Shown: piece after piece, positions 44,557 through 57,477 of the stretch
How the letters are laid out: every line of letters begins with the position of its first letter
Numbering within the stretch: the stretch's first letter is position 1
Assembly (NCBI RefSeq): GCF_004379255.2
Contig: NC_056041.1
Span: forward strand, 1,612,001 to 1,676,000
Origin: Salvia splendens
Taxonomy: Eukaryota; Streptophyta; Magnoliopsida; Lamiales; Lamiaceae
Length of the DNA: 64,000 nt
Direction: 5' to 3'
Notes under the pieces: model-generated
Told to the model about the DNA's origin: nothing
The model's database searches: none
The model's input: only the letters and a program-made list of their open reading frames with translations
Made by a program: the position numbers and the translations under genes

Positions 44557-46714
44557 ATGGCAGCTCATTACCTTACGGTGTTTCTCTATCTGATCTTACT
44601 TCTTCTGCCATCGGCCTTCGGGATCTCTAATAGGTGATCCCTCTCCGCTAAGAGCCCTTCTCAAATTTTCGATTTAGTGGAAATTATGCTGTGCTAATTA
44701 TTCGAATCGATCTTTTCTGTTGGAGATTCGAACATAGGTCCGATTTTATTATTTTCTTTCAGCGCTAATAGGTTCCTTTAATTTGTAGGAATTCTGAGGG
44801 ATATACTATTAATGGCAAAGTTCGATTTCCAGGTATGCTTTCTGTTGCTTCAAGGGTTTATGCACTCAAGTTTCTAGATTGCCCTAAATTTTGCTACTTT
44901 TTTTTCCAATAATAACTTTCGATGAAATTTATGTTGTTGAATACCGATCCGGAAACAGTTAGTTGCAAATCATGATGTAGTATAGCTTAGTGATGTTAGG
45001 ATTGGGAATTTGCTATTACTTGAAATTATCATATATTTGAAGCAATTCGAGTATGTGTCAGTATAGACAAATTCTCTATCATGTGCCTTTTTATCTCCCC
45101 GAGAAATACAAGAAATCTGTACTTTGAGATAGATGGTGGAAGCTAGCCAGTTGGCTGAGTTTTCCAGGTTGAAGTAAAGTGTTAAAAAAGATCCAATAGA
45201 AGTTTATAATCTAATTTGCAATATTTGAATTCTTATAAATGTGCACTCTTTTTTTATTAATCTGAAATTGTAGTTTGGATCTGCTCAAAAAGGGTATGTT
45301 TGCATTTCGGAATAATATTTCTGAGTTATAATACTTGATAAGAACTACTACTAAAGTATCGAGCTAGTATTATTTAATAACTGTGATGTGATATGAGTCA
45401 AAGTTTTGAAGTTTTATTTTTCTCATTAACTGGTGTTTTGAAGTTGGCTGGCGAACTAACTTTGCAATTCTATGTTTGATTTTTGTCCAACCAGGATTTA
45501 GTTCAACGGGATTTGGTCTTCCCGCAAAGGTTTCAAATATCAAGATCATACTTAATGGTGGTGAAAAAGTTACCTTTGTGAGACCCGATGGATATTTTTC
45601 ATTGTATCCTGATGATTTTAATTTACATGCACCGGGCTTGATCTCTGAGGTTTTTGGCATGCATAATTGTAGTTATTTTTTCCCTTTTGTTTGCGTAATT
45701 TTATGTCATGGAGACTCAATGAAGTATCAACCTTACTAGCCACAACTGAAGCCTAGAATGGTCAAATCTACGGATTACTGACTTGAGCTAAAATTTATCA
45801 CACATGGTAACTGCTTGATTAATGAACCAAATGCTTTTCTTTAACCATTTTTCAAGCCATAATGTGCCAGCTGGAACTCATCTTATTGAAGTGGCTGCCA
45901 TTGGCTATTTCTTCTCTCCTGTAAGCATTCTAGTTCTCCTGTTCTTTCTTTAGTTGGTTAATTATGGAACCAATGTAACGGTAGTTTATTTGCTTCTAGG
46001 TCCGGGTTGATGTCAGCGCCAGGCATCCTGGTAAGGTCCAGGCAGCTCTAACTGAGAACAGGAGATCATTGAGTGAGCTTGTATTGGAGCCTATGGTGGA
46101 GGAACAGTACTTTGAGGTAATCTAGATCTGGGCCTGCTTTTATTTTTATTCGATTTAGGTAATTTACTCTGTAAAGTAGGTAACATTTTTAATCTCATAC
46201 TTTGCAGATAAGAGAGCCATTCAATGTACTCTCCCTTTTGAAAAGTCCAATGGGTCTGATGATTGGATTTATGGTTATCGTCATGTTTTTGATGCCCAAA
46301 CTAGTGGGTAAGTTTGATAAGTTGAGCTATGTTTCCTGATTTCATCGTAATCCTCAATTCATACGATTCATTCTTCCAATCGATATACTTCATCTACTTC
46401 TCACCGGTATGTTTAGATTAAGCATATAAAGTCTACAACCTAAGATATGCCATGCCATTTAGTTAGTTCTTGCCCTGGAGCCTCTAAATTTTACAGTAAT
46501 GATTTGTTTGTGATGAGGTGGCTTAGTTGCCAAATTCTGATATTATCATTAACCCTCTGTTTTTTTCAATAAATTTGGTGATTCAAAGATATGATGTTGT
46601 GATTTTGGTGACGCAGATCCAGAAGAGTTGAAACGAGCTCAAGAGGAAATGGGAGCCCAAGGCGGTGTTCCATCTCTTGCAAACTTCTTATCTGGAGCAC
46701 AGAGGACTAACTGA
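44557..46714 (+). CDS. EMC7: ER membrane protein complex subunit 7 (EMC7)
   Basis: Seven exons 44557-44633, 44789-44832, 45495-45603, 45857-45920, 46000-46116, 46208-46307 and 46617-46714 join in phase to 202 residues. A signal peptide (TVFLYLILLLLPSAFG) leads into the lumenal beta-sandwich (INGKVRFPG, VTFVRPDGYFS, HNVPAGTHLIEVAAIGYFFS, VRVDVSARHPGKV). A single membrane segment (LMIGFMVIVMFLMPKLV) and a short cytosolic tail (PEELKRAQEEMG, LANFLSGAQ) follow. EMC inserts and folds membrane proteins in the ER; subunit 7 sits on the lumenal face. The length is normal. The 662-bp intron 2 is the longest. Confidence 0.94.
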
Positions 46715-47518
46715 GACATCTTAACGAACAAATATGAAGACGTCTCGTGGGCAGAGACAGGTGACACTCAGGCAGAAGACATTCAAATTAGATATTGTAG
46801 GAACTTTTGTTTTTAATAGGAAGAAATCTTTGCTACATGTGAAGTTTCCCTTGTAAACACCTTTGCTTCGACTCAAATGTTATGAGTTTGATTCTGTACG
46901 AATGCTTTACTTTGTGCATTTTGCTTTTGATAATTTAGATGGTACTGTACTATTTTTTTCAAGCTGCAATTCTTAATTATAGTACATCAAAATGTCTCAT
47001 TTTTTCCTTGAAAGGAAGTTAAAAATCGAGTCTTTAATTCTTAATTAACCAAATTCATTTAATTAGATCTCAAATCTGGTGTAATTTTTCTGTGTAAATC
47101 ATTTCCAAAATTGAAAAAACTGTTGAAAATTGAAATGAATTTATGGCTGGTGAAAGAAGTTAAAAATCGTGTCTTTACATCTTAATCAACCAAATTCACT
47201 TCACAAAAAGTATAACCCAGATCTCAAATCTGGTAATTTTTGAATGGAATTTAAATCCAAAATGTATAAAAATGGTTGTAGACATGTAGTTGAAATCGCT
47301 GGGTGACGAAGTAAACTAACAAACTGCCTTCATCTCCAATCATATAACCCCAGGCCCCAGCAAACCCCTCTCTCTCTCTATTCCCGACATACTTCATGTT
47401 TTTTTCTCTCTCCATTAAAGATTTGAGAAATCTACATTCTTTTACTACCACATCCGAAGTGATTTTTCTCGATTGATCAAGAAATCGTGAAAATTGAATC
47501 TGATTAGTGTTTGAGGAA
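46715..47518. other. Intergenic spacer EMC7-HPGT
   Basis: 3' UTR of EMC7 and promoter of HPGT. A short AT-rich stretch around 47020-47110 is repeated at 47150-47240 (AGTTAAAAATCGNGTCTTTA and ACCAAATTCA) as a diverged direct repeat. No gene seen. Confidence 0.5.
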
Positions 47519-50209
47519 ATGGAGAGCTATTTACCAGTTACAAATGCGAAAGCAGAGAGGCGATCGAAATCGAAGACGGTTCAAAACACCTCCAAATCTT
47601 CTCTTTTAATGGGTTTCCTCTCTTGCCTTGCGTGGCTCTACGTTGCTGGCCGGTAACCCTTTTCTGCATTTACCCTTTATGATCAGTTCTTCTGTTCTAT
47701 AATCTGATTCTTTTTTCTCTTTTTTTTTTGCTGTTATCTCAGGTTGTGGCAAGATGCACAGAACCGAACTCTGCTTGCTGGTTTATTGAAGAAGAATTCT
47801 GGTCAGGTTTGAATATTCTGAATCTGAAACAAAATTCGCATTTAGGTTTAAGAGATGTGTTTTATTTTGGGAGAGAAGTTGTAAAATGGTACTATAGTTT
47901 TAGCTTAGTTTGGTTCTAGATTTGAGATTCGAGCTTTGTAAGATGAACTGCTGAAGTCTGTTAAGTAGATGCTCTTTCTATTCCATTAGTTATGATGGTG
48001 AAAGTGTGTGTAGAAAACTCTATTTAGGTATTGATTTTATGAGTGAATGAGCCACTACGTGATATGCCTCGATGGAACATAGAGGTGTAAAGCCTGGCTT
48101 TGGGTGAACAGGGGGCAGAGAATGGTGACATATATGGCACGAGAAAGCCTACCTGCACGGTGTTTTAGCAGTCTTATGTAATGTGTGTAGGAAACTCTAT
48201 ATCGGCGTGATTTTAGTGGTGAAAGGCAGAGAATGTAACATATATGACACGAGAAAGCCTATATGAATGGTGTTATTCAAGAATATGTGCTTTAACACTC
48301 TTATGCAATGTGTACTTCTCCAGTTTTATGTTATAAAAGAAACAAAAAAGGGAAGCTAACGGGTGTTTGTTTATCATTTCGTTTGCAGCGGCCAAGGGTG
48401 CTTACCATGGAAGACAAACTGTCGGTCCTTGGGTGCAAGTACGTATAACATTTCTTTCAAAGGGAATTGATGTGAGAGTAGAGATATTAAGCATATTGGC
48501 ACTCATATTGATTACACGTGTATAGGGGGTTGGAGAGGAGGATAGCCGATGCTGAGATGGAATTAACATTAGCAAAGAGCCAAGGTTTTTTAAAGAACCA
48601 GCTGCAGCAAAGTGGAGCTTCTTCTGGTAAAAAGTTACTTGCTGTTATTGGAGTTTATACTGGTTTTGGTGGTCGATTGCGCCGCAACATCATCAGGGGG
48701 TCTTGGATGTCACGGTGTAAGTTAAAGTTAATGTATATCAGACGAGTCTCTTTCTTTTTTTGTTTGCTTGATCTGAAACTTATGACACCAATTGCTTTGA
48801 TTGTGATTGCAGCTGATGTTTTAAAAAATCTGGAAGAAAGAGGAATCGTCGTGCGATTTGTGATCGGAAGGAGGTTAGCCACTTGCCTCTGGACTTCGTT
48901 TCTAAAGAAAATCTGCTGATAGTTGTGTTATATCTTCATCTATTTGTAAACTAGAAGTTGAACGTCGTCAGTTGCTTGAATTTGCAGCCCTAATCGCGGT
49001 GATAGCTTGGACCGTGGTATTGCAGAGGAAAATCGTGCAAATGAAGACATTCTGATACTTGTAAGCCATCCAAATACCATGTCAGTTTAGCGGAATGACA
49101 GTAAACTTTGCATTTTCGGTTACATAAGTGTTAAATGATACAAGTGTAAAACAAGTTAGTATTTTGCTAGGATCATCATGAGGAGGCCCAGGAGGAAATG
49201 CCCAAAAAAGTGAAATTCTTCTTCAGCGCGGCCGTCCAGATGTGGGATGCAGACTTTTACATAAAAGTTGACGACAATGTTGATTTGAATTTTGGTAAAT
49301 CTGGAAATTCTACTTTGATGTATGCTGCTATATCTAATTCATTGAACTGAAAAAGATAGTATCTGTCATCTTGGCAGATGGCCTTACTGAGCTTCTCCGA
49401 AGCCATCGTGATAAAGAAAGTGCTTATATCGGCTGCATGAAGTCTGGAGATGTAGTAGTCGAAGAGTAATACTCCCTTTCTTGATTAGTTTACACAAAAA
49501 TTTAATATGTGAAAATAGGTAAATCATTGGTAAGTACTTGAACCTGTTTATCTTGCAGGGGAAAAACATGGTACGAACCAGAATGGTGGAAGTTTGGTGA
49601 TCAGAAATCGTAAGTGTATCATCACAACGTCAAGAATGCTCGTTAAATACTATAAACTGGTTTGTACAGTATGATAAACAGTGCTATTCAAATTCAACAT
49701 CGACAACTTCTCTTGCAGATACTTCCGCCACGCAGCTGGTTCTATCTTTGTACTCTCAAAAAATTTGGCGCAGTACGTGCATATAAACAGGTCAGCCATT
49801 ACGTATATTCTGAACTCGCTGCTATTATTTGGAGTGTCGGTGTTTCTTCAGTATTTCATCCATTGTGTCATTCTTGACAAAGGAAACAGATTTGTAGACT
49901 GATTTTACAGATATTGTGAGATTTTGATTATATTGTGATAAAAAATGCTGTTTTCTTGTTGTATGTATCAACACAGTGCATCATTGAAGGCGTATGCTCA
50001 TGACGATGTTTCTGTGGGGTCGTGGATGATGGGTGTTAACACGACATACATAGATGAAAGCCGTCTGTGCTGTAGTTACTCAGGGCAAGGTAACTAACTA
50101 ACTAACTACGCGTGCGTGTCTTGTTGGTCGTGGTGGAATCTGCATCGTGTTTAACATATTCTTCGTTTCCGTGGTGTTCGTTGCAGACAAGTTTTGCACC
50201 TTGGCTTGA
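47519..50209 (+). CDS. HPGT2: Hydroxyproline O-galactosyltransferase (GT31, HPGT type)
   Basis: Twelve exons: 47519-47652, 47743-47806, 48389-48438, 48526-48716, 48813-48873, 48988-49060, 49171-49294, 49378-49465, 49559-49609, 49719-49790, 49977-50089 and 50187-50209, about 347 residues. It is a type II Golgi protein: a basic N-terminus, an anchor [18 protein letters not shown], a stem, then the GT31 domain. Family marks are [45 protein letters not shown] (metal-binding Asp cluster), [20 protein letters not shown] and [13 protein letters not shown]. In Arabidopsis HPGTs add the first galactose to hydroxyproline of arabinogalactan proteins. The phase closes at every junction and the length is normal. 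Choice of HPGT2 over HPGT3 is by synteny. Confidence 0.93.
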
Positions 50210-51257
50210 GAAGGATTTAGGGAGATGCTGGATTAGCTAGAGATGAATTAATTTTTTCTACTGGTAAATTGGCATTACTTATAGTGGGACTAGAGAAAGT
50301 TCAGATTTAGAGGAATACTTCTTTTTTCTTGTTGTAATACTTTTCTACTTCACCATCTAATTGTTCGTTGCACACTGCTTAAGAGAATAGTGTTTTGAAA
50401 TACACTCAGGATGGATTTGGTAATATGAGTCTAATTTGAAATTGAAGCCTTTAATTCTAAGTTTCCCTGTTTAGTACTATCACACAAATGTTTTCAAAAT
50501 CATCATAACTTTACTATTTAACTTTTAGTACCAAATAAGTACTCCATCCGTTGCAGATGTTAATTTTCTTTTTTAATTTATCCAACAAAAGATATTATAT
50601 TTTTTTTCTCTCTCACATTAATATATAACTATAGTAGTACTATTTTCTATCTTCGTTCAACACATGAAACAATATTTTCTAAATTCTCTTTGTAATGAAC
50701 CAAGTGTAACATTGACAAAGTACATTTCAGTAACATTCACTTCACCAGATCAATGCATAACAGCACGCTTTAGAGTTTAAACACAATACAATACACAACT
50801 AAAATATACTAGTACTACTATAGTAGAAGAAAATTTCAGATTCAATTTCCAAATTCAGTCAGAATATTAAATTTTCAGATTCAATTTCCTCAAATATGTA
50901 TTCTATTTTCAATTTACGGTAATTAGATCAAACTCAAAATCCCAAGACCATTTCTTTACAACCCTAAAAATACAAATTTTTAGAATTGAATTTGATTGAT
51001 TTCACCTTCAACAGTTGCGTAATTTGGGAACTTGGGTGTTCGAAAAATTCAATCTTGGTCCAAATCTTTTATTCTCTAATGAAATCTGATTAATCTCACC
51101 TTCACCAATTGCATTTCTCAAAATATGCAGGAATTCTATTTAAGTGGTTAACAAAATGTGGATAAGCTTTATATATAAAATTTTGAAACAATAACAAAAC
51201 GCTAAAACATCTCACTCTTTCTGTTTTCATACACAATTTTCTGAATCCATCTGAGAG
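50210..51257. other. Intergenic spacer HPGT-CysRS
   Basis: AT-rich. A Stowaway-like left end (TACTCCATCCGTTGCAGATG, 50538 onward) has no clear partner. The rest is the 5' flank of the CysRS pseudogene. Confidence 0.45.
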
Positions 51258-54200
51258 ATGGCGACGATACTGAGATGGTACAAACCCTTGTTTCCTCTCC
51301 GGCGCCCACAGGCGGCGAAATCTTTCAATTTGAGGACCAAATTCCGCTTTCGCAGCACTTTCTCTGCTGCCAAGTCTCAGTCTTTGACGACCTGCTGCGA
51401 GCAAAATAAATCGCGGGAAGTAAAGAAAGAGCTTTGGCTGTACAACACGATGAGCAAACAAAGCCTAAGGTGGAAGGCAAAGTAGGAATGTACGTTTGCG
51501 GCGTCACCGCCTATGATCTCAGCCACATTGGCCACGCCCGCGTTTATGTTGCTTTTGATGTGCTTTACAGGTCTCTCTCTCTCTCGATACTTCTGCTAAA
51601 AGGGTTTTTTTAGGTGAGCATCTATGTTATGTAAAGAGGAAATGGCTCTGACCTGTTTTTGAAATTAGGCAGCATCTGCAGAATCCCTCTCTCTATTGTG
51701 TGAATATGGGGGGGGGGGGGTGGAAGGATATTGATTAAATGGAAAAGATACAATTGCATATTAAAGTTTTCCAGAACTTGAGCCACTCACATTCACAATG
51801 ATTCCATAAAATGATGGTATCATCTAACAAGAGACCTAAGTGTATTTATGCAATTCCTTTAAATGCTGTTGCTGTGTAACTTCTTCCAACTGTCGTTCCT
51901 TTCCTCCAAATGATTCCAGTTGGTTACTTAATTGTTGCCTCGGTTAGTTATTTGCTGCGTTTGTTTGATCTTTCAGCTTCTTTTGTTTAGCCTCGTCTAC
52001 CACATTTGATTCCGGCAAGCTTCCAATAAGTGCTTTCATGTAACTAGTGATATCTGTAGAGTCATATGAGCTGTTGTTGTTTATTGTAGTAAAGGGATAA
52101 TCATTTGTGAAAACATATACTATGTAAAGAGGTGAAAGCTCTGCCCTTTGTTTTGATATTTGGCAGTATCTGCAGAATCCCTCTCTCTCTCGTATCTAAT
52201 ATTATCTGCAGTCATGTTAGCTGTTGATGTTTGTGGTAGACTGGTAGTAAAGGGATTGTTTTTTGGGAACATATTTGTTATGTAAAGATGTGAAGCTCTA
52301 ACCTATAATTTGAAATTTGGCAGTATCAGCAGAATCTCTCTCTGTTTCTCTCTCACACACATAAATAGCATTATCTGTTGAGTCATATGAGCTGTTGATG
52401 TTTGTGGTAGACTGGTAGTAAGGGATTATTGTTTGGAACATACTATATTTGTTCTGTAAAGATGTGAAGCTCTGACCTTTATTTTGAAATTAGGCAGATA
52501 CCTTAAGCATTTGGGATATGAGGTTAACTATGTCCGCAATTTCACTGATGTTGATGACAAGGTGAGTTTGAAAAACATACTTATTACTTACAAATTCATT
52601 TGGAACATCTGTAGATTAGTCTTGAAGTCTTTTGTATGATTTACTAATGGATGAGTTTTGTTTGTAATTTGTCGTGAGAAGGTTAAGACTGTTACTTATA
52701 AGTATCGTTTACTTGTTACGGATTTTATGACAGGATAGCTGAGTCCCCATTTTTGAATTCTGTAGATTATTGCCCGAGCAAATGAATTGGGTGAAGATCC
52801 GATTAGTTTGAGCAGAAGATTTTGTGAGGAATTTCATCATGATATGGCGTATCTGAATTTCCTTCCTCCTTCCGTGGAGCCTCGTGTCTCTGATCACATA
52901 CCGCAAATTATTGCTATGATCCGACAGGTATACTTGTCCGACCATTCATTTGTCTTCCTTCTTCTGTGACATTCATGAGCTGATGCTCTGTTTCTTCCCT
53001 ATGATAGATAGTGGATAATGGATGTGCATACACAGTCGAGGGTGATGTGTACTTCTCCATAGACAAATTCCCCTAGTATGGAAGATTATCTGGACGTAAA
53101 CTGGAAGACAACAGGGCTGGTCAACGAGTTGCTGTGGACTCTAGGAAGAGAAACACAGCTGACTTTGCTTTATGGAAGGTGAAAATTTATTTTATCGAAG
53201 TGTTCTGTGTTTATATGTACTCTAGACGTTTTGCTCTTGAAGTTCGTCATTTGCTTGTTTCGCAGGCAGCAAAGGAGGGAGAACCTTTCTGGGAGAGTCC
53301 ATGGGGTCCGGGAAGGCCAGGATGGCATATCGAGTGCAGTGCTATGAGTGCTGCTTATTTAGGTTGTTCTTTCGACATACATGGTGGTGGAATGGATCTT
53401 GTATTTCCCCATCATGAGAATGAGATTGCTCAAAGCTGTGCTGCCTGCCGTGAAAGCAATGTAAGTTATTGGATCCATAATGGATTTGTGACCATTGATT
53501 CTGAGAAGATGTCGAAATCTCTTGGCAACTTCTTTACCATTAGAAAGGTACGAGGGCAAAGGCTCTTTTCTCCTACAGTTTCCATACATTTGATAAGTTT
53601 TTATTGTTTCTAACTTTAGTAGTCGGGTTCAGGTACTCGAACTTTATCATCCACTGGCTCTCAGGCATTTCCTTTTGGGAACTCACTATCGCTACCCTAT
53701 TAATTACTCGGAGTTACTGCTTGAAACTGCATCAGACCGTGTTTACTACAATCTATCAGGTAAAACGCAGCAAGCATTCAGCTCGGGATTAGACGTGACA
53801 ACCGTTTTGTATTTTCTAGTACATATCATTTAGGTTTTTTTAGGTCGAATTCTCGTTGATGTGAAATTTTATGGATGCAAGCATTACATGATAGTGAGAG
53901 TATCACGGCCCAGCATGATGAAGCTAGTTTGAAGGATTCGATTCCAGCAGAAGTTGCAACTTCCATCAACAAATTTCAGGATGAATGTTCGATATCAATG
54001 ACAGATGATCTACATACTTCTGTAGCATTGTCTGCAATTTCTGAACCATTGAAAACCATGAATGATCTTTTGCATACCCAAAAGGTACTTTACATGTTCC
54101 AGTCCCAATAGTTTTCTCCTCTCCGAGTTGTAATATGATTTCTGAACATCCTTTTCCTAATACGATCCTGGGTGCTTCGTGCAGGGAAAGAAGTAACAAC

Positions 54201-54611
54201 TCAGAGTCGAGTCACTTGCTGCTTTGGAGAAGACGGTTAGGGATATTCTTGCTGTTTTGGGGCTTTTGCCAGATAGCTATTCTGAGGTAAAACAAATGAA
54301 CTTTGATGAATGCATGAGTTAATAATGTGTTGTTGATCGCGTGAACATCTCGAAATGTACTAATAACTTGTCTTGCGGTTTACATGAAGGCATTGAAGCA
54401 GCTGAAGGATTACGCTCTGAGGCGTGCAAAGTTGACAGAAGATCATGTTGTGCACAAGATCGAAGAAAGGAATGCAGCGAGAAAAAATAAAGAATACGAA
54501 AAATCCGATGCAATTCGAAAAGAATTGGCTAGTGCAGGCATTGCACTCATGGACAGCCCAGAAGGCACAACATGGAGACCTGCTCTGCCTCTGGCATTGC
54601 AAGACCAATAG
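51258..54611 (+). pseudogene. Cysteinyl-tRNA synthetase (organellar type) pseudogene
   Basis: Nine exons follow the CysRS plan: 51258-51570, 52498-52561, 52766-52927, 53008-53178, 53266-53547, 53633-53759, ~53880-54084, 54185-54286 and 54390-54611. Active-site signatures remain: [19 protein letters not shown] (HIGH region), [28 protein letters not shown] and EKMSKSLGN. Four disablements are visible. A frameshift with a stop at 51483 precedes the HIGH exon part. TAG at 53074-53076 interrupts IDKFP/YGRLSG. A 1-bp insertion in exon 6 (127 nt where 126 fits) breaks VYYIYQ. TAA at 54194-54196 follows GKK. The basic N-terminus fits an organelle transit peptide. An intact copy must exist elsewhere, since the enzyme is essential. 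Confidence 0.9.
51610..52503 (+). repeat. Imperfect repeats in CysRS intron 1, each carrying a copy of the 3' splice site
   Basis: Blocks with TATGTAAAGAGGNNA...GCTCTGACC, TTTTGAAATTAGGCAG and ATCTGCAGAATCCCTCTCTC recur near 51627, 52120, 52275 and 52450. The last block ends in the acceptor used by exon 2. Between them GAGCTGTTGATGTTTGTGGT also recurs. A run of 12-13 G lies near 51708-51720. Confidence 0.75.
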
Positions 54612-54852
54612 TTCGAGCATCCGTTTTGGAAAATTTTTGGCGTTTTGATAGCATGAAATAAATCACCATTTCTTGAAACAACTTCATTCCAGGTAACTGT
54701 GATTAGTGGTAACTGGAATTTTGATTCTCCATCAAATTTTATTATTACTCTGTTGGAAACTACATTTACTTATTGATACAGATTACATTCGAAATCTATA
54801 TTGCTTCGTAGAAACTAGTCGTATATTATGAATCTTGGTAGGGTGCTATGCT

Positions 54853-57477
54853 TTATTTGCAGGCGGGGAGGCTGATAGGTATCTGAGCAAATAGTATAGA
54901 GTAGGGAGCGACAGTTATCGGTTGTAAAACGTCTACTCTTCTCGGGTTTAATAGAGGTATTTGGCCTGAAGAATTTAGTTGCAGTATTTCCCCATTTAGA
55001 AGCATTGTTCTGCTATGCAAATCTCCATCTTTTGCAGTTAGATGGTATTCTTCTCTCGACATCTCATTTCCGGTCTCTCCCTCTTCTCTGTATCCACCCG
55101 AGAATTGTGTCTTGCGTGTTAGTTGAACAGCCTGCTCAAGCGTCAGTTTCTCGACTGAAACCCCAACTTGAACTGTAGTGGTGTTGTCCAGATTGATCAG
55201 TAGCAGTGTGATTCCATTCTGCAAAAACACAGTGTGAGTTTAGGGTTTTTACTCGGACGAGATCTTCTATTTCAAAACGACCTCGTATCTTCTATTCAGG
55301 GCACTTCCTGAATAGACAATTTCCAACTTACCCTGTTCTTGGAACAATGAGCGTACGCGCGCATCTTGCCCGTCTCGTTGAAGCTTGTCGACACGACCCG
55401 TCTTCCCATGAGACGATGCCAAAGAAGTGCACTGCACATACTCGAAAAAGTGAGTCATGCCATCTCAGTAATCAGAATCAGAATAGTGAGACGGTGGACC
55501 ACCTGTAGTAATCGGGGTTAGGGACGTAAGTGTTCGTATCGATCAGACCGTAGTTCCCGCCAACGAATGACTGTCTGCAGTATGTTTTGGAATCATAGGC
55601 AGCAGACATCCCTAGCTGATCCAGATACCTTTTTTCACAGTAAATGGTTATGTTTAAACTTCATTTCATTTCAAACACTTCAAAAATAGTAAGAATTTTA
55701 CCAGAAACTAAACACAAATGCATTTGTCACGAGATTTCTGCCACTGTTATAAGCCCCTCCAGCTTCACCAACCCAAGCAACAGCTCCACTTGCCGAGCTC
55801 TTCACGATGCTCCGGAGATCCTTAAAAGTCTGTGCTTCGCCATCAAGATATGAAGGGTCGAGTATCTTTTCAATCAAATGCTCGTCCACTCCTAGTTCAC
55901 ACGAAACGAAAAGTATAAAGATTCGCCCCAGAAGAGAAACTAACAAAACGGGCGCCCTCTTTGTACCTGGCCCGAGATTGTAAATGTGATGCGTGACAAC
56001 TTGAAGTGATCCGGCCGCTCCCTTGACAAATCTTGAGAACCACGTTCCGTCAAAGAAGCCGCCCGGCCCAAGAACCAAGGGCTTGGTGTCGAAGCCCTTG
56101 TAGATCTCCTGCACTTTCTTGCCTAGTGTGATCACATCAGCTGCGTATTGATCGGCTGCAACGCTTGCTCCAATGCCGTTTCCACTCAGTTCGTTTCCTG
56201 ACACGAATATAATACTCGGTTTGTTAGTCTCGTGTCTGATTTGAAGGAGATGAAATGCAGATCAAGAATTTGTTACCGAGCTCCCATCCATGGATGGTGT
56301 AACCACTGTTGACAGTGTGTCTCATTAGAGACTCTGCATTGGTGGGGTCCCAAGCTCCCGTGCACACTCCACCGGGTCCAATAGTCCGGCCAGTCAGCGC
56401 ATTCAAGCCGAATATAACCTTAGCTCTGCAGTGCAAGAAGAGACACTATAAGGGTCTGAGCAAGTTTCTTTCTTTCACAATATTCGTCAGTATTTGATGA
56501 ACGACGTACCCTGCTTTTGCGAAGAAGGCGTTGAGCTCGTCCCATCGCGATAGGGGCAAGCAGCCGGGACCGAATCCGAACATCTCGGAGCTATTCTTGA
56601 TGAACTGAGTGCATGGAATAGTATCATCTGATGTTTGGTATCTGAGTTTGTCTTGTAGAGTTCCTCCAAGTCTGATTTTCAGAGGAGAAAAGGCTGAAAT
56701 CAGAGTATTATTTTCAGTTCAAATGCTTTTATACAGAGATAATAGCCATTTAAATCATGAAGTTCAGTCAAATTTTGAATAGTCACAAGGTTTGAAACGA
56801 AATATTAAACCACAGAGTTTTAATTTTTTTTTCAGTTGTCCCGTACGTGTACAAAACGACGTCTTTGGTGATGCCCAAAATGATGTTTAAGTATCACTAT
56901 TTTTTCTTGTATTTTCCTTTCTTTGTTTTCTTGTTTTTACATTAAACATCATTTTGAGCATCACCAAATTTTTCGTTTTGTACATGTATGGGACAATTGG
57001 AAAATTTTGAAACTTCGTGATTTAATATTCTGTTTTCAAACATCGTGGAACTGACCAAACTTCGAACTCATGCAGTTTATACCTTTGATAGTATTCAGCA
57101 GAATCTTGTTGCTCAAATCCTATAAAAGATGGAAGATTTTAACTTTTATCAGAATTTTGCTCTTTTGTCCAAGTTTTAAGAAGCCTAAATAGTGAATGTT
57201 TGATCTCAAAAGTATAAGAAAAGGAAATTTAGAAAGTGGAACTAACCAGATTGAGAAGGGAAGCAGTTCCCCAGCTGCAGGTGCCGTAGTCGCATTTCGT
57301 AGGCGGCCACCAGTCCATTGTGGCACAGATGAAGTCTTCGTCCGTGACTCCAACGGGAGACGATCCATCGATATGCACTGTTCCGTTGGCGCTTTGAGAG
57401 ACGGCCATCGTTGCTCCTTGGCTGGCTATGTAGAGCCACCACAGTGTTAGCCCAAGAATCCTCATTGCAGAAGCCAT
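54853..57477 (-). CDS. Heparanase-like beta-glucuronidase (GH79)
   Basis: Nine exons 57477-57247, 57119-57083, 56693-56510, 56425-56277, 56197-55967, 55891-55702, 55628-55503, 55431-55332 and 55218-54853 give about 537 residues. After a signal peptide ([19 protein letters not shown]) come [20 protein letters not shown], the barrel with [13 protein letters not shown] (acid/base Glu) and [15 protein letters not shown] (nucleophile Glu), and a C-terminal beta domain ending [20 protein letters not shown]. Plant members are secreted or vacuolar and trim glucuronic acid, including from arabinogalactan proteins; one Scutellaria relative cleaves flavone glucuronides. No defects seen. An upstream in-frame ATG at 57489 is possible, but 57477 gives a cleaner signal peptide. 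Confidence 0.94.

Noticed and set aside
51708..51720. Run of G as a functional element
   Set aside because: Most likely a slippage tract or sequencing artefact in an intron of a pseudogene.
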